A DNA stretch of 64,000 nucleotides from NCBI RefSeq assembly GCF_014805685.1, contig NC_060900.1:9287450-9351449 (forward strand), given 5' to 3'. Position 1 is the first letter of the stretch. Each line of letters starts with the position of its first letter. The stretch comes from Silurus meridionalis. Taxonomy: Eukaryota > Chordata > Actinopteri > Siluriformes > Siluridae. Of this stretch, positions 24,500 through 34,123 are shown piece by piece. A program made the translations under genes and the position numbers. The notes under the pieces were generated by a model, which was not told the DNA's origin, did no database searches, and was given only the letters and a program-made list of their open reading frames with translations.

Positions 24500-25605
24500 A
24501 ATGTTAAAGAAGCATGCAACTAAATTTATGGTCTACTGGCACCTAAAATGTAAATAAGCTGCAGACCATCACAAGTGATACTTCATTGTTAGACATGCAA
24601 CATAGCAAAGAGGTTCCCTGGAGAAGTTCATGCCAGATTCTTATTCTGGTGAACAGAGGATGAGCATCGGTTTATCCCATTTGTTTTGATTCTATGTTGC
24701 CATGTTTTGCAGGGCAATTACCTAGAAAATTCCAAATCCATCTAAAAGCTCTTGCACTCAGGATCTTGCTCAGCTGTTGCAGAGGAAACACAACAAGTTA
24801 AAGAAGCATGCAACTAAATTTATGGTCAACTGGCACCTAAAATGTAAATCACCTGCAGACCATCACAAGTGATACTTCATTGTTAGACATGCAACATAGC
24901 AAAGAGGTTCCACTGGAGAAGTTCATGCCAGATTCTTATTCTGGTGAACAGAGGATGAGCATTGGTTTATCCCATTTGTTTTGATTCTATGTTGCCATGT
25001 TTTGCAGGGCAATTACCTAGAAAATTCCAAATCCATCTAAAAGCTCTTGCACTCAGGATCTTGCTCAGCTGTTGCAGAGGAAACACAACAAGTTAAAGAA
25101 GCATGCAAGTAAATTTATGGTCTACTGGCACCTAAAATGTAAATCACCTGCAGACCATCACAAGTGATACTTCATTGTTAGACATGCAACATAGCAAAGA
25201 GGTTCCCTGGAGAAGTTCATGCCAGATTCTTATTCTGGTGAACAGAGGATGAGTATCGGTTTATCCCATTTGTTTTGATTCTATGTTGCCATGTTTTGCA
25301 GGGCAATTACCTAGAAAATTCCAAATCCATCTAAAAGCTCTTGCACTCAGGATCTTGCTCAGCTGTTGCAGGAGAATGATCACCCCATAGAAGAGGTGTT
25401 AAGGTTTTGGAAGCGTGGGGTCCCTCCTAGCACAGAGGAGTGTCGACAGCTGTTCACGGCAGTCGTGTACATTTTTACAAAATGCAACCTTTGAAAGACT
25501 TTTTTTTAACGTTTTTGATTAATGACAGTATAACATTTCACTACCACATAGTATAGCTTTGGATGTTGCCTCTATTTTTTTATTTAGATTTTAAAGAAAC
25601 AGCAA

Positions 25606-25677
25606 GGAGATGCTCAAAATTTAACTCCGGACTTTATACCTGTAACGCATGCAGGCTACCACTCAGCTACATCCCCC
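25606..25677 (-). pseudogene. tRNA-Ala relic (also in the second copy at 28443-28514)
   Basis: Recognisable Ala ends (GGGGGATGTAGCT and GAGCATCTCC), but the anticodon arm and B box are mutated (GGAGTTAAATTTTG). Confidence 0.7.
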
Positions 25678-25800
25678 AGTTCTGTTTCATAATTAGGTTT
25701 AACAATGTCAGCCGCACCAACTTATTTTGCGCTAATTAAAAGAGAGGAAAAAAGAGGAATCACACATAATGAAATATTTAGCAAACGGATTCAGAAAGTC

Positions 25801-25862
25801 ATGAACAGGGATTGAACCCATGATCTTTGGCTGATGCCTTCTTACTACGCCATTACGCCTGG
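25801..25862 (-). pseudogene. tRNA-Thr relic (also in the second copy at 28638-28699)
   Basis: The B box GGTTCAATCCC and the GATCATGGG segment match the Thr repeats further right, but the anticodon loop is deleted and the acceptor no longer pairs. Confidence 0.65.
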
Positions 25863-26146
25863 CAGCAGCTCACTTATGAAATACAACCACGTAAATCATC
25901 AAAAATAAATTATGAAAGCATGCAGACATAAAATTTGCTGAGATAAACGTTTTTCTCCTTGGCCATCATGAACAAACAGGAAACTGTATGTTGAAAACCA
26001 AATAGTTCACCAAACTAAAGCATGCTTTTGATGAGTGATATGCACTGACATTCAAATCAATCCATATTTTGGAGCTCACATGACTCACAACAAGAATATG
26101 CGCATCTAAAACTTATAGACATTTTATGCATTATAAAGAAGTAGCT

Positions 26147-26217
26147 TGGAGATGCTGGGATTGAACCCAGGACCTCATACATGCAAAGCATGCGCTCTAC
26201 CACTGAGCTACATCCCC
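26147..26217 (-). pseudogene. tRNA-Ala(UGC) with one-base T-stem deletion
   Basis: Acceptor, D arm and anticodon arm (loop TTTGCAT) are normal. One C of the CCCC run is missing, shortening the T arm. Flanked on the right by the same CTGTTTCATAATTAGG sequence as the relic at 25606. Confidence 0.75.
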
Positions 26218-26339
26218 AGTTCTGTTTCATAATTAGGTTTAACAATGTCAGCCGCACCAACTTATTTTGCGCTAATTAAAAGAGAGGAAAAAGAGGAATC
26301 ACACATAATGAAATATTTAGCAAACGGATTCAGAAAGTC

Positions 26340-26400
26340 ATGAACAGGGATTGAACCCAGGACCTCATACATGCAAAGCATGCGCTCTACCACTGAGCTG
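26340..26400 (-). pseudogene. Truncated Ala/Thr chimeric tRNA
   Basis: Ala D arm, anticodon arm and T 5' strand joined to a Thr-type 3' end (CCCTGTTCATG). The Ala 5' acceptor is replaced by unrelated sequence. Confidence 0.7.
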
Positions 26401-26584
26401 CTCTTGTTTATAGTAGCAGTTCAGAAAAGATGTGCAAAGAAAACATTTAAAAAGTTTATGGTAATGAGGTGATGTCATGTGGGTGGTACTAAAGTCATGG
26501 GTGTGTGAAGTGAGTACGAGTGTGTATTGAGTCTGGGTTGTACAAATCAGTCACGCAGTTGTGTGTGTGTGTGTGCGTGTGTGT
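26401..26584. other. Spacer with a short (GT)n
   Basis: A GT-rich tract at about 26560-26585 followed by GTTCAGTTCAGTTCAATT, which probably is the 3' tail of the LINE fragment to the right. Confidence 0.5.
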
Positions 26585-26995
26585 GAGTTCAGTTCAGTTC
26601 AATTCTTTGTTGAGAAGCCTAATGGCTTGGGGATAGAGGCTGTTACACAGTCTGGATTTAGTGGCCCGAATGCTTCAGCACCGCTTTCCTGATGGTAGGA
26701 GATTGAAAAGAGTGTGTGGTCATTCACAATGCTGTTGACGGTGCAGTTCCCAAACCAGGCAGTAATGCAGCTGCTCAAGGTGCTCTCAATGGCCCCTCTG
26801 TAGAACATGGTCAGGATGTGAGGAGGGATTAAGCTTTCCTCAGCCTTCTCAGGAAGTAGAGAAGCTAGGCTTTTTTGGTGATGGAGCTGGTGTTGAGTGA
26901 CCAGGTGAGATTATCCGCCGAATAAACGGCAAGGAATTTGGTGCTCTTGACGATCTCCACGGAGGCTCCATCGATGTTAAGTGGAGATAGACACT
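26585..26995 (-). mobile_element. L2-group LINE fragment, C-terminal RT part
   Basis: Minus-strand translation gives, with breaks, NLTWSLNTSSITKKA and then FYRGAIESTLSSCITAWFGN. This matches the same region of the L2-group element at 42725-45857 (DLSWSCHINTLVKKA, TIESVLTGSITSWFGN). About 400 bases, ending with the family's closing motif. A dead 5'-truncated copy. Confidence 0.75.
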
Positions 26996-28202
26996 GATAG
27001 ACACCGCACTGAGTCAAGTCTCTTTTATTAAGAACAGAGACTTAACTAAAGGAAAGCACACCACATAATTTCCCTTAACCAGCTGACTAATACTTCCTAG
27101 CCAAGAATTCCCAGTTCAAAAAGGGGTTAAAAGCCCCCTACTGAAGACCTCAACGGGGTTTAAATCTCACCCTGGATCCTGAACTAGAACTGCAAATTGA
27201 GAAAGGGGGTACAAATGATCAACATCACCCCAATCAAAACAACCCTAAAAGCACTGTCTCGACTGCTGATGCCAACCAACTTCCCTGTTATCCGATCCTA
27301 GACTGCCACTGACACAGGGCTTTTCATCCCCACAGGCATAGGGTAGGCACTGAATCTTGGCCTTGCCTTATTCCTGCTCAAAAGAAACGATGGAGTACAA
27401 AGGTTCATGGACAGGTGCACAGCTGCTATTCCTCACACATTCAAGCGGAACCATCGGAGAAGTGGGACTCAGTCAAAGACATTGCTAAACCTCACTAAGA
27501 TCAACTCTCAGTCTAAGGAACCAAGGCAGCTCACACCCTGCTGAACTCGACTGTTACACTTTGGGTAAAACTTCATAAGTTCTTCAGACCAGCCATAAAC
27601 ATGCAAGCAGGCCATGAATGAAGACAAAGAAAATGTTTTCCTCTAATAGATTTATGCCTCGTATTGGCCATTCCACCAAAGATGGGTGTGGTTAGGGGAC
27701 CTAAATACTTTTGATCTTGCTACATGCTAAATTATAACTAGTATGGTGTAAAGTAGGGAGTTGTTTCTTTCTTAGCTGGGGAGATAACCTTTCCTGGAAT
27801 TGATAAAAGATTATACTGTCTGCTCGGTGGATGAACAGATAAAATAATTGTAACATTGATTCTATTACAATTAATTCTAAGATTTAAATCAAATATTTAT
27901 AAGTAATTATAACCTGTACTAATTACTCATAGATATTTCCCTTTTTGTGAGCTAAATTCACTACACTACTGCCAAGCTAGTGGGCACAGAGCAGCAATGG
28001 ATTTTGAGCTAAGCTATTGTCCTGGACAGAGTAACCAGAATGCACATGCTCCCTCCTGGTAGGGTCCCCGATTCGGGGTGAGTTGGAGAAAGTACTACCT
28101 GGTATAAAGCTTCCAATCATGGTAAGGCAAGCTAAAGTGACAGGGGTGGGTTTACAAGCAGCGGTCATGGTATTGCCTGGTCTTTCTGCAAATATGCAGC
28201 CA
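26996..28202. other. Unassigned sequence
   Basis: About 1.2 kb, with no coding frame of note and no match to other repeats in this window. No tRNA or LINE signature seen. Confidence 0.4.
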
Positions 28203-28806
28203 TTGCAGGAGAATGATCACCCCATAGAAGAGGTGTTAAGGTTTTGGAAGCGTGGGGTCCCTCCTAGCACAGAGGAGTGTCGACAGCTGTTCACGGCAGT
28301 CGTGTACATTTTTACAAAATGCAACCTTTGAAAGACTTTTTTTTAACGTTTTTGATTAATGACAGTATAACATTTCACTACCACATAGTATAGCTTTGGA
28401 TGTTGCCTCTATTTTTTTATTTAGATTTTAAAGAAACAGCAAGGAGATGCTCAAAATTTAACTCCGGACTTTATACCTGTAACGCATGCAGGCTACCACT
28501 CAGCTACATCCCCCAGTTCTGTTTCATAATTAGGTTTAACAATGTCAGCCGCACCAACTTATTTTGCGCTAATTAAAAGAGAGGAAAAAAGAGGAATCAC
28601 ACATAATGAAATATTTAGCAAACGGATTCAGAAAGTCATGAACAGGGATTGAACCCATGATCTTTGGCTGATGCCTTCTTACTACGCCATTACGCCTGGC
28701 AGCAGCTCACTTATGAAATACAACCACGTAAATCATCAAAAATAAATTATGAAAGCATGCAGACATAAAATTTGCTGAGATAAACGTTTTTCTCCTTGGC
28801 CATCAT
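28203..28806. repeat. 604-bp direct repeat, copy 2
   Basis: Second copy, 2,837 bp to the right of the first. It diverges abruptly after GGCCATCAT. Here the left flank is unrelated to the tRNA array. Confidence 0.9.
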
Positions 28807-29236
28807 AAATAAACAAGTAACCAGTACATGTTAAACAACCAAATATTTCCAGGTGTATGGTGTAAGAAGGTTCATCTGCTGAGACATGGTCAATACACTA
28901 TGGCACATTGCTTATGATGATTTTTTTACTTTGATGTCATGAATCTTGCGGCACTTCACAGTGTGTCTTAAAATAACTATCAAAGTAAATTAGATGAACA
29001 CAGTTGGAGAGGTTACCAAACTTGCTTCCACACCAGAAGCTTAAGCTGTTATTTCAGAAATCTTAATTGGCTATTAGCGGTGTTAATGATCTGCATCCAC
29101 ATTAGAAGTGGTGGGTGCTGAAGCAGTGCCAAAACTATTTTTCACAAAGGTTTTCCATCAAAGCAGCATATTGGAAGCCCTTACTTAGTTGTTATCTCAA
29201 CTTGATAAGTATCTCAGGTAATATGAGCTGTAGTGA
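28807..29236. repeat. Diverged Ala/Thr composite-repeat spacer
   Basis: Order and wording match the spacer at 33480-33760 (AACCAGT, TATGGTGTAAGAAGG, TACTTTGAT, CACTTCACAGTG, AGGTAATATG) but with many changes. It stops at GTAGTGA, where the gypsy fragment begins with TGTAGCAC. Confidence 0.7.
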
Positions 29237-30310
29237 TGTAGCACACTTGAAGTAGACAACAAACGTGTGGTAGATTCGGGTTCTCTCTTTATTTAGCCAA
29301 TATATTTGTAATAGAGATAATAGATAACAGATCTTTCCACAGCACCCCTCATGACGCGTTATTTACTATTCTTCTCTTACTTTTTGGGGATTCTTACCTG
29401 GAAACTGCCACCCGCTGGGCACTCCTCAGCTGGCTGTGAATATACAAATGTGTGCTAACTGATTCAATAAAGATGCCAGAATTTTAAAACGGACATTTCT
29501 CAGAACAAACACTCTTAAGGTGGGGTAGAGAATTTCCCCACATTTTTTACTACAATATAGAATGTAGTCCTGACATTCTCAGAATACACTTTTGGTTCCA
29601 CCTATGAGATTGTTCCTTTGGTTAGCGATACAACATTTTGAGTACTCGAGCTGTATTTTGCAGGCCACACACGCAATTTATCTCCTTTTTTTATGTCGTG
29701 TTTGCAGCAGACATCATTGTGCACCATGATCTTCTGCCACCAACACTGTTCATCATAAGGAATCTTTACTTTCAATTAAGGAAATTAACCTTACACCATA
29801 GAAACAATCTACATTGTACGTGTTATTTTCTGGAATGTACTTACTAACTAAACATGGATAAAACACAAAAAATTATTTATGCTTTTTTATTTATTTCTTT
29901 TTTTCTTTGAACTTAACTGAACTGATTAACCTTGTAGAACTGAAGTGCAATTATTGCTGTAACTAACACTATTTATGTCTTGTTTAACTCAGCATTTTAA
30001 ACATCCACAATGCTAGGCTGGCCTAGGGTGTTGTAACTGAATTGCTTGAATTGCTTTCCTGTTTCTCAAAGGATATTCTCTTTTGCAGAGTGTTTGCGAA
30101 GGAGTCTCTAAATCAATCTTTTCAGCTTCATTGGTTTCTACAACCTCTCCTCTTGCTGATTAGACCTCATCTTCTCCCTCTGACTCTGCACTGTTGAGCA
30201 TGGCTGTATCCTCTGGATGGGATTCTTGAGGTTCTGACTGTTGACAGCTGCTGTAATCTCGACTCTCTCTGCTCATTGGCATTCCGACCAGACTTTCCCA
30301 AAAATCATCA

Positions 30311-31079
30311 TCATCTGAGCTGTCGTAGTGCATCTGATTTTTCTGTTTTAAAGGGTTTTCTCGCCATGCTTTTCTTCTTGTTATTTTCTTCTGGTCCTCC
30401 AGGTAAGTGTTCTGTTTCTACAGGTAAGTAGTCATGTGGTAACAACAGGTTTCTGTGGAGTATTCTTGTTTTTCCTTTCCCGTTTTCAGTTCGGATTTCA
30501 TATACTGGACTATACTTCCTCTGGGTGACCACATAAATTTGCTCTTCCCAAAATTATCTGAGTTTCCCAGGTCTACTTCTCTCTTTAAAATTACGGACCA
30601 ATACTCTGTTACCAGAGTTTCTTGTCATTTAAAGCTTTTCCTCTCTCCTTTGCCTTGTTGGATACTCTTGAGGCTAACTCATATGCCTTCATGATTCGCT
30701 TCCTCCAGCTCTCAGTATAGTCATCGTAAGAGGAGTTTTGGTCCTTTACTTGTATACCAAACATAACATCGATAGGCAACATTGGTCAACGGCCGAACAG
30801 AAGGTAGCATGGTGTGAACCCCATCGCCTCATTTCTTGTGCAGTTGTATGCATTCACAACCTTTGTGAATGATGACTTCCAGTTTGTTTTGGCGGTCTCG
30901 AGTAAGGCTCTCAGCATTGCAAGCAATGTTTGGTTGAACCGCTCAACTTGTCCATTTCCCTGTAGGGTGATATGGGGTTGTTTGGGAACCTTGCACACCA
31001 CTGTACTATTGTAATTTGGCAAACAGCTTGTTGTCGAATTCCCTGCCTTGGTCATGGTGCAGTTTTGTTGGGAAACCAA
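30311..31079 (-). pseudogene. Gypsy integrase core end and C-terminal domain
   Basis: 30786-31079 includes GNGQVERFNQTLLAMLRALL with the catalytic Glu, then VNAYNCTRNEAMGFTP and YLLFGR, standard for gypsy integrases. 30311-30532 reads YSPVYEIRTENGKGKTRILHR, the C-terminal chromatin/DNA-binding part of the family. The middle of the C-terminal region is lost to frameshifts. Confidence 0.8.
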
Positions 31080-31169
31080 ACTTCAAAACAAAGTCACCGA
31101 ACACCTTCTCTGCAGCTGTCTTGGCACTCTTGTTTCTACATGCATACGCTTGAGCGAACAATGTAAAGT

Positions 31170-31935
31170 GGTCCATTACAATTAAAATTTATTCATAGAC
31201 TCCTTTACACTTCTCTAGATATAAAACATCAATAGAGACCAAATGAAATGGATAAGTTGTAGTAATATTAGTCAGAGGAGCTCGGATTACCCTGTTCGGA
31301 CGCCTGTTTGTCAGACAACTGCAAACACGTGTGATGTGGTGTTCCACTTCCTTTTGTATGCGAGGCCAATAAAATCTATCCCTAATCAAGTTCATCACTC
31401 GTTCGGCTCCGAGATGGCCCATGTCTTCATGTAACTCCTTATAAACAAGCGCATGATATTATTTTTGGCAGGATCATCTGATGACGGGTTGCTGTTTTCC
31501 AGAACAAAAGACCATGTGCGTCCAAGTACAGTCTGTTTATTTCCCTTAACAGTCCCCAAGCCTCTTTGCCATGGCTCCTGCTAATGTGTTGTGTTTTTGA
31601 CTTAAGGCACATAAAAATGTATTTTATTTCAGGATCGTCTTCCTGAGCTTTTCTCAGAACTTCCTTGGGGATCTCTGCAACTGATGGGAGCAACTCCTCC
31701 TCCTGTTCTACTGCCAGTGCTGATGTAATGGTGAGTGGACACAACTACGGGCCTCGCTCCTGTTTTCATACCATCACCGCCTGGGATATACTGACCATCA
31801 TTTCAGGTTGTACCTCCTCTGAGCGGGTTCCCATGTACTGTTTCATCAACAGTGGCATGTGCGAGAGACCATTGGCATCCCCAATCCACTTTCCTGGACA
31901 GTATTTAATGGCGAATTATAAAAATGCCAGAGGTT
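31170..31935 (-). pseudogene. Gypsy RNase H end, linker and integrase zinc domain
   Basis: Near 31900 an RNase H terminal pattern resembling YxPGKxxGDANGLS can be read. A linker frame (31439-31744) follows. 31189-31422 carries MGHLGAERVMNLIRDRFYWP with a downstream Cys pair, a gypsy HHCC domain, and the core start FHLVSIDVLYLE. Frameshifts and stops separate the pieces. Confidence 0.75.
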
Positions 31936-32348
31936 TCAAACTGACCTTTTTTTTTTTTTTACTTTGAATTCACGATTCTGGCGGTACTTCACAGTGTGTC
32001 TCAAATGAACCTTCAATGGGAATGAGATGAACAAAGTCCGAGTGGTACCAAATGTGCTTTCACAGTAGAAGTTTAAGCTGTTATTTTAGAAATCATAAAT
32101 GGGTATTGGACGAACGCAATAGAGGTGTTAATGATCTGCATACACATTAGGAGTGGTGGGTGCTGAAGCCGTGCCAAATCTGTTCTTTACAAAATTTCCA
32201 GTAAAAAAGCATTTTGGAAGGTCTCACTTGGTGCTTTTATCTCAGCTTGATAAGTATCTCAGGTAATATGGGCTGTAGTGAGATAGGTTACAACTGGAAG
32301 CAGAAACATTTAGGAGGTTGCCTAAATTTTGTCTTTAAGGAAACAACC
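31936..32348. repeat. Ala/Thr composite-repeat spacer
   Basis: Same text as 37180-37560 and 46290-46680 with moderate divergence, leading into a tRNA-Ala. No gene. Confidence 0.8.
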
Positions 32349-32420
32349 TGGAGATGCTGGGGATTGAACCCATGATCTCATACATGCAAAGCACGCGCGC
32401 TACCACTGAGCTACATCCCC
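32349..32420 (-). tRNA. tRNA-Ala(UGC)-like with a Thr-type T-stem patch
   Basis: Anticodon loop TTTGCAT. The stretch GATCATGGGTTCAA is that of the neighbouring Thr tRNAs, which makes one A-G mismatch in the T stem. Looks like a short gene-conversion patch. Confidence 0.65.
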
Positions 32421-32620
32421 AGCCAGAGCTGTTGAAGTGTAAGAGATTCAGACCGCTTGCAAATTACATGTCTTAATAAACATCCCAAAACACACATTCC
32501 CTGCGATTTGAGCTTTGCCTGAAGAACACAAAGGCAAATCAAGAAGCTGCTTTAAGTTGAACAGAAATATTATTGAACTGGACAAGATGAAAGTGAGCAA
32601 AGAGGAAAAATACATCAAAC

Positions 32621-32692
32621 AGGCATGAATGGGAATTGAACCCAGGATCGTCAGTTTACAAGACCGACACCTTGCCAATTGGCCATCATGCC
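32621..32692 (-). tRNA. tRNA-Thr(UGU)-like with an Ala-type T-stem patch
   Basis: Acceptor GGCATGA/TCATGCC and anticodon loop CTTGTAA are normal. The T stem 5' strand is CTGGG, as in Ala, leaving one C-T mismatch: the reciprocal of the patch in the preceding Ala copy. Confidence 0.65.
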
Positions 32693-32876
32693 ATTTAAGG
32701 GAGCCTGAGTGTGTCATTCAACATACCAACTCACCATAAACTAAAGTGTTAAGTACTGACATTCAAGCTTTCATAATCAATCCATATTTTTGGAGCTCAC
32801 ATGACTCATGACCATACAACAAGCATATGCGTGTACCTAAAACTTATAGACATTTATGCATTATAAAGAAGTAGCT

Positions 32877-32948
32877 TGGAGATGCTGGGGATTGAACCCA
32901 GGACCTCATACATGCAAAGCATGCACACTACCACTGAGCTAGAACCCC
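32877..32948 (-). pseudogene. tRNA-Ala(UGC) with damaged 5' acceptor
   Basis: The 5' strand is GGGGTTC instead of GGGGATG, breaking the lower acceptor pairs. The rest matches Ala. Confidence 0.7.
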
Positions 32949-34104
32949 AGGTAAGTGACTCCAGGTAACTGACAACTGGAGATTGGCATCAAACCAAACA
33001 ACTCATTTAAAAAAAAAAAAAAAAAAAAAAGTTTTTTAAAGCATGCATCTGGAAAATTTGCTGAGAAAAACGATTTTTCTCCTTGGCCATCATGAACAAA
33101 CAGGAAACCTGTACATGTTGAAAAACCAAATAGTTCACCAAACTAAAGCATGCTTTTGATGAGTGATATGCACTGACATCCAAGCTTTCATAATCAATCC
33201 ATATTTTTGGAGCTCACATGACTCACGACCAAACAACATGATTATGTTCACAGAAATGTATTGGAACTGCTGAGGACAACCCCGTCATACTTGGACATCT
33301 CGCCTCAACAGGGACCCGGCACATGGTATGCAAACAATCAGGTCATCAAAAGCAAAAAGGTGTGCACCAGTGTAAATTGGGAAAACTCAAAATTCCAATA
33401 TGCAACATACCAGAATTTCTTTATTTTTAGTACATTTTTACTTCATGCTACTGAATCTAATTTTGTTCTTCTTGGCCATCACAAATAAAGAGGGAACCAG
33501 TTCATGTAAAACAACCAAATAGTTCACCAAACATAGAAGGTGTATGGTGTAAGAAGGTGCATCTACTGAGACTTGGTAAATACACAATGGCACATTGCTT
33601 ATGCTGTCTTTTTTTACTTTGATTTTATGATTCTAGCGGTACTTCACAGTGGGTCTCAAATGAACCTTCAATGGGAATGAGATGAACAAAGTCCGAGTGG
33701 TACCAAACGTGCTTCCACAGTAGAAGCGTAAGCTGTTAATTTAGAAATCTTAAATGGGTATTGGACGAAGGCAATAGAGGTGTTAATGATCTGCATACAC
33801 ATTAGGAGTGCTGGGTGCTGATCATGAACAGGAGTGCTGGGTGCCATCATGAACAAACAGGAAACCTGTACATGTTGAAAAACCAAAAAGTTCACCGAAC
33901 TAAAGCATGCTTTTGATGAGTGATATGCACTGACATCCAAGCTTTCATAATCAATCCATATTTTTGGAGCTCAGATGACTCACGACCAAACAACATGATT
34001 ATGTTCACAGAAATGTATTGGAACTGCTGAGGACAACGCCGTCATACTTGGACATCTCGCCTCAACAGGGACCCGGCACATGGTATGCAAACAATCAGGT
34101 CATC
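32949..34104. repeat. Composite-repeat spacer with the unfilled RTE site
   Basis: Holds two tandem copies of a segment containing ATGTTCACAGAAATGTATTGG. In the first (33225-33400) the sequence AAAAGCAAAAAGGTGTGCA at about 33347-33365 runs straight on into CCAGTG. In the second it is the left flank of the RTE element. Poly-A at 33007-33030. No gene. Confidence 0.85.
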
Positions 34105-34123
34105 AAAAGCAAAAAGGTGTGCA
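34105..34123. repeat. Target duplication, left, RTE copy 1
   Basis: AAAAGCAAAAAGGTGTGCA. The right copy at 36913-36930 is the same with one base missing and one changed. Confidence 0.85.

Larger units (their letters stand above)
6313..25370 (+). repeat. Tandem array of ~667-bp tRNA-Gly/tRNA-Arg units (25 B modules, about 33 A modules)
   Basis: The array is a head-to-tail series of two modules. Module A (~299 bp, exemplar 6672-6970) carries no tRNA. Module B (~367 bp, exemplar 6971-7337) carries a decayed tRNA-Gly(CCC) and, ~200 bp later, a tRNA-Arg. Both modules begin with GTTAAAGAA(A/G)CAT. Regular AB spacing of 662-672 bp holds from 9.8 to 21.5 kb. Extra A modules occur at 7.6, 8.6-9.5, 22.9-24.1 and 24.8-25.4 kb. 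B modules without a following A occur at 16.2-16.6 and 21.3-21.6 kb. Units differ by scattered substitutions and small indels. Confidence 0.95.
25366..25969. repeat. 604-bp direct repeat, copy 1
   Basis: Matches 28203-28806 base for base as far as I compared by eye. Its left end overlaps the array end in the shared bases TTGCAG. It contains a decayed tRNA-Ala-like and a decayed tRNA-Thr-like sequence on the minus strand. Confidence 0.9.
29237..31935 (-). mobile_element. Ty3/gypsy element, 3' half, broken
   Basis: Inserted between two pieces of the composite repeat. Coding traces run from the end of RNase H (near 31930) through integrase to a Pol C-terminus near 30010. The AT-rich 29237-30010 that follows is a probable 3' LTR or UTR (starts TGTAGCAC), but I see no second LTR, no gag and no RT. 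The left half of the element is absent. Confidence 0.75.

Noticed and set aside
6313..25370. CRISPR-like array
   Set aside because: The repeat unit is ~667 bp with no short repeat-spacer pattern, and the genome is eukaryotic.
28083..28331. 82-codon plus-strand frame at the 604-bp repeat
   Set aside because: Spans the repeat junction, no recognised domain, and the first copy of the repeat lacks the start.
33261..33488. 75-codon frame MELLRTTPSYLDISPQQG, also near 50625, 60109 and (shortened) 34018
   Set aside because: Repeated only because the composite spacer is recently duplicated; the frame changes after the RTE site and shows no domain or start context.
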